NCBI GenBank assembly: GCA_039193195.1
Contig: JBCCWS010000028.1
Location: 16,462-80,461 of the forward strand
DNA length: 64,000 nt
DNA from: Pseudomonadota bacterium
GTDB lineage: Bacteria; Pseudomonadota; Gammaproteobacteria; Steroidobacterales; JBCBZW01
Direction of reading: 5' to 3'
Every line of letters starts with the position of its first letter. Position 1 is the stretch's first letter. Below the pieces are notes generated by a model. The model had not been told where the DNA came from, searched no databases, and saw only the letters and a list, made by a program, of their open reading frames with translations. A program made the translations under genes and the position numbers. This document shows positions 33,542-44,769 of the stretch, piece after piece.

Positions 33542-34777
33542 GTGACCGACACTCTCCTCACGCTACTGCGCCCGCCTGAGCGAACCCTCAGCCCTGCCAG
33601 CGCCGCGTCTGCGCTGCCTGGCCCCGCTCGAGTCGCATCCAGTCTCCAACCTGGGAGTCGCCTACTTGCCCAGGTGCTCGCAAGCACCGGCGACGGACAG
33701 GCCACCTTGAAGGTCGGTTCGCAGGCCTTCCAGGTGCGCACGACCACGCCCCTGCACGTAGGCGAACGGCTAAACCTCGAGGTAACTCATGCCGGGCGTC
33801 TCCTCGTGCTTGCGCGTCGTGAGGATACGGGCGGCTCGCCCCGCGCCATCTCTCACATAGCTAGTAATATACTTCGGCAAAAGCTCCCCGTGCAGCGCAG
33901 TCTCGGCGAGACGCTAGGAGCGATCGTGGCGCTAGCTGAGGCCACCCCTTCCGCCGCTACACCCCGCGATCTGCGCAACCTCGCTCAGCAATTGCTCGGC
34001 GCCCTGCCGCCTCGCGAGACGTTGACCAATGCAGCTGGGGTTGCTCGGGCGCTGCAATGGGCATCGTCCCGGTCGACGTGGTCTCCCGGCCTTGCAAGTG
34101 CCTTAGGAAAAGCCCTGGAGGCCTTGCCCTCTTCGCCAGGCCGGCAGGGCGCGGCGTCCCCTGCGGCGGGTACGGCCGATGAGCACCCGCCCCTCCCCGG
34201 TCAGCGGCCTGTGCCCCAACGGCGGGTGCCGGTACCCAGGGAGTTGCCTTCCCATGAAGCCCTGCGCCAACAGCTACAGGGTGCGAGCGCACGGGTAGAC
34301 CTTCTGGCCCTGACCGCGATGTTCCCAAGAGCGAGGGAGCGGGCCGCGCTGGCCGCAGAGATCCCCCTCGTGAGCTCTGGTGAGTCGGCGCAGGTCGATG
34401 TGATCGGCGTGCGCATCGCGCACGAGGCTGTCCCCGCGCAGCCAGAAAGTGAGCAATCCTCTCGGCATGCCAGGGACGAAGGCGAGGCGCGCCATCGCTG
34501 GCGCGTGGAGCTCGCCTTCGATCTGCCTGGGCTTGGCCCGCTCAACGCAGTGGTCAAGCTGAGCGGTAAGCAGGACGTCGCGGTGCGCTTTCGTAGCCGT
34601 GAGGCACCGACTGCTCAGTACCTGCAGGGGCAGTTGCCTGAGCTCGATCGACGTTTGCTCGCGCGCGGACTATCGGTGCAGACCCTACTGGCTGGGGTGG
34701 ATGCTGGGGCCGTCGACGGCCCCGGGGCGAGCGCCGGCGAGCAGCTGCTCGGCCCCATGGTGGATGAGCGTGTCTGA
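33542..34777 (+). CDS. fliK: Flagellar hook-length control protein FliK
   Basis: 411 residues, GTG start with only a weak ribosome site. The N-terminal two thirds are low-complexity (Ala/Pro/Arg-rich) as in molecular-ruler proteins. The C-terminal Flg_hook domain (about 320-395) reads HRWRVELAFDLPGLGPLNAV VKLSGKQDVAVRF, ending LARGLSVQTLLAG. FliK measures hook length and switches FlhB specificity. It overlaps the upstream part of the frame of the next gene, a stand-alone FlhB-C domain. Confidence 0.85.
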   Translation: MTDTLLTLLRPPERTLSPASAASALPGPARVASSLQPGSRLLAQVLASTGDGQATLKVGSQAFQVRTTTPLHVGERLNLEVTHAGRLLVLARREDTGGSPRAISHIASNILRQKLPVQRSLGETLGAIVALAEATPSAATPRDLRNLAQQLLGALPPRETLTNAAGVARALQWASSRSTWSPGLASALGKALEALPSSPGRQGAASPAAGTADEHPPLPGQRPVPQRRVPVPRELPSHEALRQQLQGASARVDLLALTAMFPRARERAALAAEIPLVSSGESAQVDVIGVRIAHEAVPAQPESEQSSRHARDEGEARHRWRVELAFDLPGLGPLNAVVKLSGKQDVAVRFRSREAPTAQYLQGQLPELDRRLLARGLSVQTLLAGVDAGAVDGPGASAGEQLLGPMVDERV

Positions 34778-34799
34778 GCAAAGGTCGGGAGACGACTCC

Positions 34800-35072
34800 A
34801 TGCGAGTGGCCGCGACCCTTCGCTACGAGCAGACGCTTGGAAATGCGCCCCGGGTGACTGCGTCCGGATACGAGGCACTTGCCGAGCAGATCATCGCCCT
34901 GGCGGAGGACGCCGGTGTCCCCCACTACCAGGACCCGCACCTAGCCCGCCTTCTAGCGCAAGGGGATCTAGGGGAAGAGATACCGCCCGCGCTGTACCAA
35001 GCCGTGGCGGAGGTCATCGCCTTCGTGTGGTCCTTGAATGACGCAGAGGACGACTCACCCGTCGTACCTTAA
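34800..35072 (+). CDS. Stand-alone FlhB C-terminal-domain protein (FlhX/YscU-HrcU switch-like)
   Basis: 90 residues from ATG 34800 (GGGAG 8 nt upstream); in-frame starts at 34764 and 34770 overlap fliK. The sequence AATLRYEQTLGNAPRVTASG YEALAEQIIALAEDAGVPHY, then LLAQGDLGEEIPPALYQAVA EVIAFVW, matches the part of FlhB after the NPTH autocleavage site. The NPTH motif and transmembrane helices are absent. Such FlhX/FhlB proteins occur beside fliK in many proteobacteria and can substitute for the FlhB tail in substrate switching. Confidence 0.85.
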   Translation: MRVAATLRYEQTLGNAPRVTASGYEALAEQIIALAEDAGVPHYQDPHLARLLAQGDLGEEIPPALYQAVAEVIAFVWSLNDAEDDSPVVP

Positions 35073-35082
35073 AGTGTGTTGT

Positions 35083-35097
35083 GCACCGATCTGGTGC
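35083..35097. promoter_or_regulatory. NtrC binding site (perfect dyad)
   Basis: GCACC-GATCT-GGTGC is an exact inverted repeat with the 5-bp spacer of the NtrC consensus TGCACC-N5-GGTGCA. It lies about 118 nt upstream of the predicted transcription start of glnK, a usual enhancer distance. Confidence 0.8.
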
Positions 35098-35141
35098 CAA
35101 CCGCCCCGTCTACGCCCCTCAGTAGTGCATAGGGCGGCCTG

Positions 35142-35156
35142 GCAACACCGTCGTGC
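35142..35156. promoter_or_regulatory. Second, imperfect NtrC-like site
   Basis: GCAAC-ACCGT-CGTGC keeps the outer GCA/TGC half-sites and spacing of the NtrC dyad with two changes. NtrC usually binds paired sites, so a weak second site is plausible. Confidence 0.4.
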
Positions 35157-35181
35157 CCTTGGATGGCACATCGCGAAGCGG

Positions 35182-35197
35182 TGGCGCGCTTCTTGCT
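35182..35197 (+). promoter_or_regulatory. Sigma54 promoter for glnK-amtB
   Basis: TGGCGCG-CTTC-TTGCT has GG (35183-35184) and GC (35195-35196) 10 nt apart and one change from consensus. It lies downstream of the NtrC dyad and gives a leader of about 115 nt before glnK. Confidence 0.8.
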
Positions 35198-35321
35198 ATC
35201 GAACCCCCATGGAATAGCGCCGCCTGGCGCCGCGTGCTGCCTTAGGCGTCGCGGGGGCGACGGGCAACTCAGGGTGTGGGCGCGCCGCCGGCAAGCCGGC
35301 TGGGCGCGTGGAGGACAGGAA

Positions 35322-35660
35322 ATGAAGCTCGTGACGGCCATCGTCAACCCCTACAAGGTGGAGGACGTGCGGGAGGCGATCGCCTCGCTGGGTCTGCAAG
35401 GGATGACCGTGACTGAGGTCAAGGGGTTCGGTCGCCAGCGGGGCCATGCGGAGTTGTACCGAGGCGCCGAGTACACGGTGGACTACCGGCCAAAGGTGAA
35501 GATCGAGATCGCAACGGCGGATGATGATGTCGACCGCCTCATCGAGGCGATCGTGCAGGCCGCGCGCACCGGCCGTGTCGGCGACGGGAAGATATTTGTG
35601 ACCGGTCTTGAGCAGAGCGTTCGCGTCCGTACGGGCGAGGCTGGTAAAGCCGCGCTTTGA
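35322..35660 (+). CDS. glnK: Nitrogen regulatory PII protein GlnK
   Basis: 112 residues, exact PII length, from ATG 35322 after GAGGACAGGA. The T-loop carries the uridylylation Tyr51 in YRGAEY; GFGRQRGHAELYRG is the conserved T-loop start. The B-loop TGRVGDGKIFV and C-loop VRTGEAG are intact. GlnK senses 2-oxoglutarate and ATP/ADP and blocks AmtB when nitrogen is restored. The NtrC site and sigma54 promoter upstream, and amtB 51 nt downstream, define the classical pair. Confidence 0.96.
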   Translation: MKLVTAIVNPYKVEDVREAIASLGLQGMTVTEVKGFGRQRGHAELYRGAEYTVDYRPKVKIEIATADDDVDRLIEAIVQAARTGRVGDGKIFVTGLEQSVRVRTGEAGKAAL

Positions 35661-35711
35661 GGCGAGCGCAAGACCGGGCACATCGAAGGATCGTACAGGA
35701 GGAGACTGCCG

Positions 35712-36956
35712 GTGGAGTTACTCGAAGTCAGCTACGCGCTGGACACCTTTTACTTCCTAGTCATGGGCGCCCTGGTCATGTGGATGGCCGCCGGGTTCAC
35801 CATGCTGGAAGCGGGCCTTGTGCGGGCGAAGAACACCACGGAGATTCTGACCAAGAACGTGGGGCTCTACAGCATCGCCTGCATCATGTACATGCTCTGC
35901 GGCTACGGCATCATGTACGGCGACGGCCTCAACGGGTTCATCCCAGGCATCGGCGTGTTGGGTGGCACGGACAACGAGGTGGAGGCCGTGTTAAGCGGTG
36001 CGGAGGACGCCCCTTACTACTCTCAGCTGGCCGACTTCTTCTTCCAAGTGGTGTTCGTGGCCACAGCCATGTCGATCGTCTCGGGGGCGGTCGCCGAGCG
36101 CATGAAGCTATGGACATTCTTCACCTTCGCCATCGTGATGACAGGGTTTATCTATCCAGTCCAGGGATTCTGGAAGTGGGGCGGCGGCTTCCTGGAGCAG
36201 GCAGGCTTCCTGGACTTCGCAGGCTCTGGGGTCGTGCACCTGTCCGGTGCTGCAGCGGCCCTGGCCGGTGTCCTGCTGCTCGGGGCACGCAAGGGCAAGT
36301 ACGGCAACCGTGGGCAGATCAATGCGATCCCTGGCTGCAACCTACCACTGGCAACGCTCGGTACGCTGATTCTTTGGTTAGGCTGGTTCGGCTTCAACGG
36401 CGGTTCGGAGCTCCAGCTCACCGGCGTGGAGCATGCCAATAACGTGGCCAGGGTGTTCGTCAATACCAACATGGCGGCCGCTGGCGGCCTAGTCGGTGCA
36501 CTTCTCCTGGCGCGCTTCTGGTTTGGGAAGGCGGATCTGACCATGGCGCTAAACGGGGCGCTTGCAGGCTTAGTGTCGATCACAGCCGAGCCTCTGACGC
36601 CGACCCCCGTGGCAGCTACGCTCATCGGCTTAGTCGGCGGCTTGCTGGTGGTCGCCTCGATCGTCACCCTTGACAAGCTGCGCGTCGATGACCCTGTGGG
36701 CGCTATCTCCGTGCATGGCACCTGCGGCCTGTGGGGGCTGCTCGCCGTTATCCTGACCAACCCCGAGGCCAAGCCGCACGTTCAGCTTCTTGGACTGGTA
36801 AGCATCTTCGTGTGGGTGTTCGGCGTCAGCTTCCTAAGCTGGTTTCTCCTGAGGCAGGTAATGGGGCTGCGCGTTGGTGAGGAAGAAGAGGTCGGTGGCT
36901 TGGACGTCGTCGACTGCGGCATCGAAGCTTACCCCGAGTTCACCAAGGGCAGCTGA
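35712..36956 (+). CDS. amtB: Ammonium channel AmtB
   Basis: 414 residues, GTG start with AGGAGGAG just upstream. Eleven transmembrane helices are expected. The conserved pore elements are present: GFTMLEAGLVRAKNT, DFAGSGVVHLSGA with the first twin His and the structural Asp, and ISVHGTCGLWG with the second His. FGFNGGSEL is the family signature. No extra signal helix precedes helix 1. It imports ammonium and is gated by GlnK, encoded directly upstream. Confidence 0.96.
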   Translation: MELLEVSYALDTFYFLVMGALVMWMAAGFTMLEAGLVRAKNTTEILTKNVGLYSIACIMYMLCGYGIMYGDGLNGFIPGIGVLGGTDNEVEAVLSGAEDAPYYSQLADFFFQVVFVATAMSIVSGAVAERMKLWTFFTFAIVMTGFIYPVQGFWKWGGGFLEQAGFLDFAGSGVVHLSGAAAALAGVLLLGARKGKYGNRGQINAIPGCNLPLATLGTLILWLGWFGFNGGSELQLTGVEHANNVARVFVNTNMAAAGGLVGALLLARFWFGKADLTMALNGALAGLVSITAEPLTPTPVAATLIGLVGGLLVVASIVTLDKLRVDDPVGAISVHGTCGLWGLLAVILTNPEAKPHVQLLGLVSIFVWVFGVSFLSWFLLRQVMGLRVGEEEEVGGLDVVDCGIEAYPEFTKGS

Positions 36957-36974
36957 TCGCCCACGTCTTGGCAG

Positions 36975-37011
36975 GATCCGCCGTCGCCAGCCCTTCGGCC
37001 GGTGGCGGATC
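36975..37011 (+). terminator. Terminator candidate after amtB
   Basis: GATCCGCC (36975-36982) pairs with GGCGGATC (37004-37011) around a partly paired 21-nt loop, 18 nt after the amtB stop. It is followed by a short CTTCG stretch rather than a long U-tract. Confidence 0.55.
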
Positions 37012-37181
37012 TTCGCCCAGGCGACCGCCCCCTGCCGGAGGTCATCGAGGCTTACAAGGGTTAGTGCGCGATTCACAAGGCGGTGTCCCGCAACGCAGTT
37101 AGGCAACACCCCTCGACGCAACCTGACCCTGGTGTGACCCGTTAGTCGGCGAAGAGGCGCTCCCTCAATAGGGTCCCCTAG

Positions 37182-38270
37182 GTGCGCCGTGCGCAGCGCC
37201 CTCCATCCCTTGCCATGCTAAGTGTCCTCAGATTTGTCCTCGCCTGGCTGGTAATCATCGCGCACCTCACGGAAGGGTCGGTGGGTACGGACCACCTAGG
37301 GCGCTTTGCCGTGTTCGGCTTCTACCTGCTGTCGGGCTACCTAATCACACTCATGCTGAACGACCGCTATGCCCTTTAGTGCCGTGCCGTTCTTTCTCAA
37401 TCGGGTCCTGCGCATCTATCCGGTCTATTGGCTGATCGCGAGCGGTACGCTGCTGATGGTTGCTCTGTATCCGACAGCCTGCGCGTGGAAGGGGGAGTGG
37501 TGTAGAGAATCGACCGCCCTCGATTGGTCGGGCAATCTGCTGACTCTTCCCTTCGAGTGGTACGCAGCGGACTTTCGACTGGTGCCGCCAGCATGGTCGG
37601 TGGCCGTGGAGCTGATCTGCTACGCAAGCTCTGGGGAGCGCTGGCCAGAGCACGGTGGGTAGCCGCGGGAGCGGTGGTGCTGTTCGGCGCCTACCACGGG
37701 TGGATCTACCAAACGGCCGGTGCCTTCGAAGCGCGGTACGCACCAGTTCTGGCGGCGCTCCTACCCTTCTCTGTGGGTGCTGTGATCTACTTTTCGAGGC
37801 CCTTGGTCGATCGCTTGAGTTCAGCTTCGACGTCGATACTGCTCGTCGCGGGCTTGCTGAGCTGGCTGGTGAACTTGCTTGCTGCTGGCGCAGCCGGGGG
37901 CATGGCCTCAGGGCGAATCGACGTCCACTTCTACACCAACTTGGGGGCTCTGGCGGTGGTGGTTATGGCGCTGAGTCATCGGCGATATCGGCGCCGCGCA
38001 AGCGGATGGCAGAAACGGTGCGGCGATCTGTCGTACCCGGTGTTTCTAGTCCACTGGCAAAGCGGCTATGTGGTGAGCCACCTGCTGCTCATCGGCCAGG
38101 GGCGGGGATGGCAGGTGCTCGCCTGGGCCGCACCGCTGATCCTGCTGTTGGTCTGGCTTGCCGACGCGCTCGCGACGCGATCGCTCGAGCCCCTACGGGA
38201 TCGGGTTGCACCCACTCGCAGCGCTCGCTCGGCGCGTGATGACTCAAGCAGGGTGAGCGGGCGGCGCTGA
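37182..38270 (+). pseudogene. Acyltransferase 3 family (OafA/YrhL-like) membrane protein, broken by two frameshifts
   Basis: The conserved order is clear but lies in two frames. LRFVLAWLVIIAHLTEG and GFYLLSGYLITLMLNDRY (37215-37370) are in one frame. RVLRIYPVYWLIASG and VPPAWSVAVELICYA (37390-37630) are in the next. KLWGALARARWVAAGAVVLF onward, with LSYPVFLVHWQSGYVVSHLL, returns to the first frame to 38270. Single-base indels near 37370 and 37628 explain this. The intact protein would O-acylate a cell-surface carbohydrate. A sequencing error cannot be excluded, but two shifts point to decay. Confidence 0.8.
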
Positions 38271-38417
38271 ATTCCTACCCCACTGGGCGCCGGGCGCCGC
38301 TCGCGCAGGGCACATCGCCGTCGAGCTGATCGGCTTCGACGACAGTGTGCGTAGCATCCCTGGGGTGGTTACCGTCTGCTCCTTTACGGATTTCCCACAC
38401 TCAGCTCGTAGACGTTC

Positions 38418-38903
38418 ATGAAACAAGCGAATTCGCTCGTTGCGGCCCTGCCGCTAGCCCTTTGCTCGCTGCTCCTCTCCCACCAAGCGGCAGCGCAACT
38501 CTCCCTAGGCGGTGCCTTGACCTACGGGGAGGGGATCGAAGAGTTGGGGCTGCAGGCGCGGGCTGCCTACGCCTTTAGTCCGTCGCTGGCCCTGGCCGGC
38601 AAGTACTCGTTCTTCTTCGTCGATGATGGAGTGGACTTCTCGATGGTCGATGTAGACTTGCACTACACCTTCCTCGCCGACGGCAACGTCGCGTTCTACG
38701 GTCTCGGTGGCATCAATCTCTCCATCTTCGATTTCGACGACTTTTTCGTCGGCTTCGGATCGGAGACCGAGATCGGGCTCAACGTAGGGTCCGGCGTTAC
38801 GGTCGGGCTAAACGACCAGATCGACTTCGTTGGCGAGCTCAAGTACGTGATTGGCGACGCCGACCAGCTGGTGGTCTCGGCGGGCCTGCGCGTTGGGTTC
38901 TGA
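38418..38903 (+). CDS. Small outer-membrane beta-barrel protein
   Basis: 161 residues. Signal peptide about 1-26 (ending QAAAQ), followed by alternating hydrophobic strands (LALAGKYSFFFVDD, VDVDLHYTFLADGNVAFYGL, LVVSAGLRVGF) and a terminal Phe, the BAM recognition signal. About eight strands fit the length, as in OmpX/OmpW-size barrels; acidic loops (DFDDFF) are prominent. No specific function is implied. It converges on the leucine operon. Confidence 0.75.
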   Translation: MKQANSLVAALPLALCSLLLSHQAAAQLSLGGALTYGEGIEELGLQARAAYAFSPSLALAGKYSFFFVDDGVDFSMVDVDLHYTFLADGNVAFYGLGGINLSIFDFDDFFVGFGSETEIGLNVGSGVTVGLNDQIDFVGELKYVIGDADQLVVSAGLRVGF

Positions 38904-38986
38904 TGCTTGTCAGAGGGACGGATCAGGATCTCGCATCTAAGCGGCCCCTCGTGAGGCAAGTGACGCGTACGCGCTTGTTCGGCGAC

Positions 38987-40063
38987 TCAGTATCGATCGA
39001 GCTGAGCCAGCACGGCTTCGCCGGCCTGCGCCGTGCTGAGGGCGCTAGGTGCGTGCGCCGCGAGGTCTCGCGTGAGCGCTCCAGCCGCGATCGCCTCGTC
39101 CACCGCTCGTTCCACTAGCAAGGCCTCGCGCGAGAGGTCCAGGGAATGGCGCAAGAGGAGGGCAGCACTCGCGATAGCACCGTAGGGGTTCGCGATGCCC
39201 TGCCCGGCGATATCCGGCGCGGATCCGTGGATCGGCTCGTACAGGCCGAGTGCCTCACCGTTGAGCGAGGCGGAGGGTAGGAGCCCCAGGGACCCGGCTA
39301 GCATGGAGGCCTCGTCCGTGAGGATGTCGCCGAACATGTTTTCGGTGACGATCACATCGTAGGCGCTCGGGCGATGAATTAGATGCATGGCCATGGCATC
39401 GACCAGCAGGTGCTCGAGGTCGAGGGCGGGGAACTCCTCGGCGAGCAGCTCCGTGGTCACCTGACGCCACAGACGGGAGGTGGCGAGAACGTTGGCCTTG
39501 TCCACGGACACGAGGCGCCCGCCGCGGTCGCTCGCGAGTTGAGCGGCGAGGCGTACGACACGCTCCACTTCTTTGCGTGTGTAGGTGCAAAGATCGCTGG
39601 CGCGCTCGGCGCCTTCCTCCTTCTCGCCAAAGTAGATACCGCCGGTGAGTTCGCGTACGACCATGATATCCACGTTGGCGATGCGATCTGGCTTCAGAGG
39701 AGAGGCGCCGGCGAGGGCTGGGTGCGTGCGAATGGGCCGCAGGTTGGCGTACAGGCCGAGGCCCTGGCGTAGGCGCAGGAGGCCTTGTTCGGGGCGCACC
39801 GTGGGGTGCGACGCCCACTTCGGTCCGCCGACGGCGCCAAGCAGTATCGCGTCCGCAGCTCGACAGGTCTCCAGCGTGGCCGATGGTAGAGGATCGTCAG
39901 TCTCGTCGATGGCCGCGCCGCCGATCAGTGCGGTCTCAAACGTGAAGTCATGGTCGAAGCGCGCGGCGACGGCTTGCAGCACTCGCACGGCCTCGGCGGT
40001 CACTTCCGGGCCGATGCCGTCGCCAGGGAGGATGACGATGCGGGCGCGTCTTGGCGTGCTCAT
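38987..40063 (-). CDS. leuB: 3-isopropylmalate dehydrogenase
   Basis: 358 residues. It catalyses NAD-dependent oxidative decarboxylation of 3-isopropylmalate. Motifs: [33 protein letters not shown], the catalytic [16 protein letters not shown] with its Lys, and the metal-binding [20 protein letters not shown]; the NAD-binding [14 protein letters not shown] is intact. Last gene of the leuA-ilvE-leuC-leuD-leuB operon; its start overlaps leuD by 4 nt. Confidence 0.96.
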   Translation of the reverse strand: MSTPRRARIVILPGDGIGPEVTAEAVRVLQAVAARFDHDFTFETALIGGAAIDETDDPLPSATLETCRAADAILLGAVGGPKWASHPTVRPEQGLLRLRQGLGLYANLRPIRTHPALAGASPLKPDRIANVDIMVVRELTGGIYFGEKEEGAERASDLCTYTRKEVERVVRLAAQLASDRGGRLVSVDKANVLATSRLWRQVTTELLAEEFPALDLEHLLVDAMAMHLIHRPSAYDVIVTENMFGDILTDEASMLAGSLGLLPSASLNGEALGLYEPIHGSAPDIAGQGIANPYGAIASAALLLRHSLDLSREALLVERAVDEAIAAGALTRDLAAHAPSALSTAQAGEAVLAQLDRY

Positions 40064-40635
40064 GTGCGTTGGGCCTCAAAGCGGCTTATCGTCTCATCTT
40101 GACCTAGGATAAACCCTAGCTGATCGACGCCTTCCATCAGGCAGTGACGGGCGAAGCCTTCGATCTCGAAATTCACTGCAGCGCTCCCATCCATCGAGAT
40201 CGTGCACTGAGCCAGATCGATGGTGACCCGAGCGCCAGGGGCGCTGAGCAGGGTGGCATGTGTACTCTCATCCACCTCGATCGCGAGCAGCCCGTTCTTG
40301 AGGGAATTGGCGCGAAAGATATCCGCGATCCGTGAGCTGAGAACGGCGCGAAATCCCTCGGCGAGCAGGGCCCACGGGGCGTGCTCGCGCGACGAGCCGC
40401 AGCCGACGTTGTTGCCCGCGACGATGATCTGAGCGCCGTCGGCGGCGGGTTGGTTCAGGACGAAGTCGGGGTTGGGGGATCCATCGGCGAGGTAGCGCCA
40501 GTTGGCGAACAAGCCCTGGGCCAGACCATCGCGGCTGGTCGTGGTCAGGAAGCGGGCAGGGATGATCTGGTCCGTGTCGATGTCGTCGTCGGCGATCACC
40601 ACCGTGGTGGAGGTGAGCGAAATTATTGGTTTCAT
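40060..40635 (-). CDS. leuD: 3-isopropylmalate dehydratase small subunit
   Basis: 191 residues from ATG 40635. The swivelling domain of isopropylmalate isomerase: [31 protein letters not shown] and [19 protein letters not shown] are conserved. A frame extension to 40704 would run into leuC and lacks a ribosome site. It partners LeuC and lies 19 nt after it. Confidence 0.95.
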   Translation of the reverse strand: MKPIISLTSTTVVIADDDIDTDQIIPARFLTTTSRDGLAQGLFANWRYLADGSPNPDFVLNQPAADGAQIIVAGNNVGCGSSREHAPWALLAEGFRAVLSSRIADIFRANSLKNGLLAIEVDESTHATLLSAPGARVTIDLAQCTISMDGSAAVNFEIEGFARHCLMEGVDQLGFILGQDETISRFEAQRT

Positions 40636-40654
40636 CAGGTAACTCCTCGCGGCG

Positions 40655-42055
40655 TCAGGCCGAGGCGAGCAAACGCGGGTCGGCGATCTTGCCGGCGACG
40701 GCACTGGCGGCGGCGGTGGCGGGGCTGGCGAGTAGGGTGCGTGCGCCGGCGCCCTGGCGGCCCTCGAAGTTGCGGTTGCTCGTGCTCACCGCGTAGTGGC
40801 CTGAAGCGACTGTGTCGCCGTTCATGCCGATGCACATGGAGCAGCCGGATTCGCGCCAGTCGGCGCCCGCCTGCAGGAACACCTCGTGTAGGCCTTCCGC
40901 TTCGGCCTCGCGCTTCACCGCCTGGGAGCCGGGCACGATCAGCATGTTCACCCCGTCGGCGACCCGTCGCCCGCGCAGGATCGCAGCCGCCTCGCGCAGG
41001 TCGCTCACGCGTGAGTTGGTACAGCTGCCGACGAAGACCACGTTCACATCCCGGCCGAGCAGCGAGGTCCCCGCCTCCAGGCCCATGTAGTCGAGGGCGC
41101 GGCGGAAGCCTTCACCGCCTTCGCTCGGGATCTCGCCGGCCACGGGCATGACCATCCCAGGGTTGGTGCCGAAAGTGATCATCGGCGTTAGGCTGCTCGC
41201 GTCTACGGTAACCTCGCGGTCGAAGCTGGCGCCGTCGTCGGTCTTCAGGCGGCGCCAGCTCTGCACGGCGATGTCCCAGGCAGGCCCTTGAGGAACACGT
41301 TCGCGGCCGGCGAGGTAGTTGAAGGTGATGTCGTCCGGGGCGATCATGCCCGCCCGAGCGCCGGCTTCGATGGACATGTTGCACACGGTCATTCGCGCTT
41401 CCATGCTCAGCTGCCGGATCGCATCGCCGCGGTACTCGATCACGTGGCCCGTGCCGCCGTCGACGCCGATCTGCCCGATGATGGCTAAGATCAGGTCTTT
41501 GCCGGTGACCCCTGGAGTCAGGCGACCGGTCACGTTCACGGCCAAGGTCCTCGGCCGTCGCTGCAGCAGGCACTGGGTGGCGAGTACGTGACCCACCTCC
41601 GTGGTGCCGATTCCGAAGGCGAGGGCACCGAAGGCTCCGTGAGTGGCCGTATGGCTGTCGCCGCAGACGATCGTGTAGCCTGGCTGGGTGGCGCCGAGCT
41701 CTGGGCCCATGACGTGCACGATGCCGCGACGCTCGTCGTCGATACCCACCAGGTCGATGCCGAACTCCTCGCAGTTTCGCTCCATCTGACTGACCTGGCG
41801 CATGGCTGGGGTGTCGGCACGCGTGCCGTAGAGATCCACCGCGCGAGTGGGGGTGGAGTGGTCGAGGGTGGCGAGCGTGCGGTCGACGCGTCGCACCTTC
41901 AACCCGCGTTCACGCAGCACGTCGAAGGCCTGCGGCGTGGTCACCTCGTGGATTAGGTGCAGGTCGATGTACATGACCGCCGGGTGAGCGGGCGTCTCGT
42001 TCATCACCAGGTGCTGCTGCCACACCTTCTCGAACAGAGTGGTGGGTGAACTCAT
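40655..42055 (-). CDS. leuC: 3-isopropylmalate dehydratase large subunit
   Basis: 466 residues. Aconitase-family large subunit holding the [4Fe-4S] cluster. The three ligand Cys are in VGSCTNSR and [30 protein letters not shown] and [17 protein letters not shown] [19 protein letters not shown] are present. It converts 2- to 3-isopropylmalate with LeuD. Only 3 nt separate it from ilvE. Confidence 0.96.
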   Translation of the reverse strand: MSSPTTLFEKVWQQHLVMNETPAHPAVMYIDLHLIHEVTTPQAFDVLRERGLKVRRVDRTLATLDHSTPTRAVDLYGTRADTPAMRQVSQMERNCEEFGIDLVGIDDERRGIVHVMGPELGATQPGYTIVCGDSHTATHGAFGALAFGIGTTEVGHVLATQCLLQRRPRTLAVNVTGRLTPGVTGKDLILAIIGQIGVDGGTGHVIEYRGDAIRQLSMEARMTVCNMSIEAGARAGMIAPDDITFNYLAGRERVPQGPAWDIAVQSWRRLKTDDGASFDREVTVDASSLTPMITFGTNPGMVMPVAGEIPSEGGEGFRRALDYMGLEAGTSLLGRDVNVVFVGSCTNSRVSDLREAAAILRGRRVADGVNMLIVPGSQAVKREAEAEGLHEVFLQAGADWRESGCSMCIGMNGDTVASGHYAVSTSNRNFEGRQGAGARTLLASPATAAASAVAGKIADPRLLASA

Positions 42056-42058
42056 CGC

Positions 42059-43027
42059 TTAGGCGCCAGCTGCTGCGGCGGCACTTGTCGGCGCCTCGCC
42101 TAGGGGTTCGAGCCAGTTGCGCGTATCGGCGGTCTTGCCCGAGAACAGGCCGAAGAAGGCGTCCTGGATTTTCTTGGTGACCGGGCCCCGGTGTCCAGGG
42201 CCGATCTCGATGTGGTCCACGGAGCGGATCGGCGTGACCTCAGCTGCGGTGCCGGTAAAAAACAGCTCATCCGCCAGATAGAGCATCTCGCGCGGGATCG
42301 CCTGTTCCACCACCTCATACCCGAGGTCCTTGGCTAGGTGGATGATCGTGTCGCGCGTTATGCCGCCGAGGATCGAGGCGGCCGTGGGCGGAGTGACGAT
42401 CCGCCCCTGTCGCACGAGGAAGAGATTCTCGCCGGCGCCCTCGCTCACGGTGCCGTCGACGGTCAGGCCGATCCCCTCGACGAAGCCGAGGCGCTGAGCC
42501 TCCATGGTGATCAACTGACTCGATAGGTAGTTGCCCGCTGCTTTGGCGGTGGCGGGAATCGTGTTCGGTGCGACGCGCTGCCAGCTGGACACGCAGACGT
42601 CGACGCCGCGCTCAAGGCCGTCGGCCCCAAGGTAGGCGCCCCATTTCTGGGCGGCGATGCAAACGTCGATGGGGCCGTCCTCGGGTGGGGCCACGCCGAG
42701 GCCGCTCATGCCGCGGAAGGCGAAGGGACGAATGTAGGCCCCTTCCTGCAGGCCGTTGGTGGCGACCACCTCGTGGGTGGCGTCGAGGAGGGTCTGTAGG
42801 TCGTAGGGTATCTTCATGCGATAGATCTTCGCCGAGTCATACATGCGCTGCATGTGGTCATTGAGGCGGAAGAAGCGCGGGCCCTCGGGCGTGCCGTAGA
42901 GGCGGATGCCTTCGAAGACCGATGAGCCGTAGTGCAAGGCGTGGCAAAGCACGTGGCAGGTGGCCTCGGCGAAGGGCACGAGTTGGCCGTTTTTCCAGAT
43001 ACTCGGTTGGGTGCTGTCGCTCGACAT
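42059..43027 (-). CDS. ilvE: Branched-chain amino-acid aminotransferase
   Basis: 322 residues, fold type IV PLP enzyme. Motifs: FEGIRLYGTPEGPRFFRLND, the PLP-lysine region AKAAGNYLSSQLITMEAQRL, and VSEGAGENLFLVRQG. It performs the last step in leucine, isoleucine and valine synthesis. Its place between leuA and leuC is uncommon; it probably shares leucine attenuation. Good start at ATG 43027. Confidence 0.95.
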   Translation of the reverse strand: MSSDSTQPSIWKNGQLVPFAEATCHVLCHALHYGSSVFEGIRLYGTPEGPRFFRLNDHMQRMYDSAKIYRMKIPYDLQTLLDATHEVVATNGLQEGAYIRPFAFRGMSGLGVAPPEDGPIDVCIAAQKWGAYLGADGLERGVDVCVSSWQRVAPNTIPATAKAAGNYLSSQLITMEAQRLGFVEGIGLTVDGTVSEGAGENLFLVRQGRIVTPPTAASILGGITRDTIIHLAKDLGYEVVEQAIPREMLYLADELFFTGTAAEVTPIRSVDHIEIGPGHRGPVTKKIQDAFFGLFSGKTADTRNWLEPLGEAPTSAAAAAGA

Positions 43028-43077
43028 GGGTGGGCCTCAAGCTCTTGTTCGAAAGTGTGGGCTACAGGGCGATGCGC

Positions 43078-44658
<1,581 letters not shown>

Positions 44659-44702
44659 GGCTTAGGGTCTCGGTAGGCTTAGGGGTGGGTTTCGAAGGGG
44701 CT

Positions 44703-44748
44703 GAAAACGAAAAACCCCGCAGCGGTTGGTGTGTCCGGTGCGGGGTTT
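44703..44748 (-). terminator. Leucine operon attenuator (intrinsic terminator)
   Basis: On the minus strand AAACCCCGCA (44748-44739) pairs with TGCGGGGTTT (44721-44712), then TTTTTCG TTTT follows. This is a full intrinsic terminator between the leader peptide and leuA. A competing pairing is possible: GCGGG at 44781-44777 can pair with CCCGC inside the 5' arm of the terminator, forming an antiterminator when the ribosome stalls on Leu codons. Confidence 0.85.
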
Positions 44749-44769
44749 GAAGCGTCCTGAATGTTTGCC

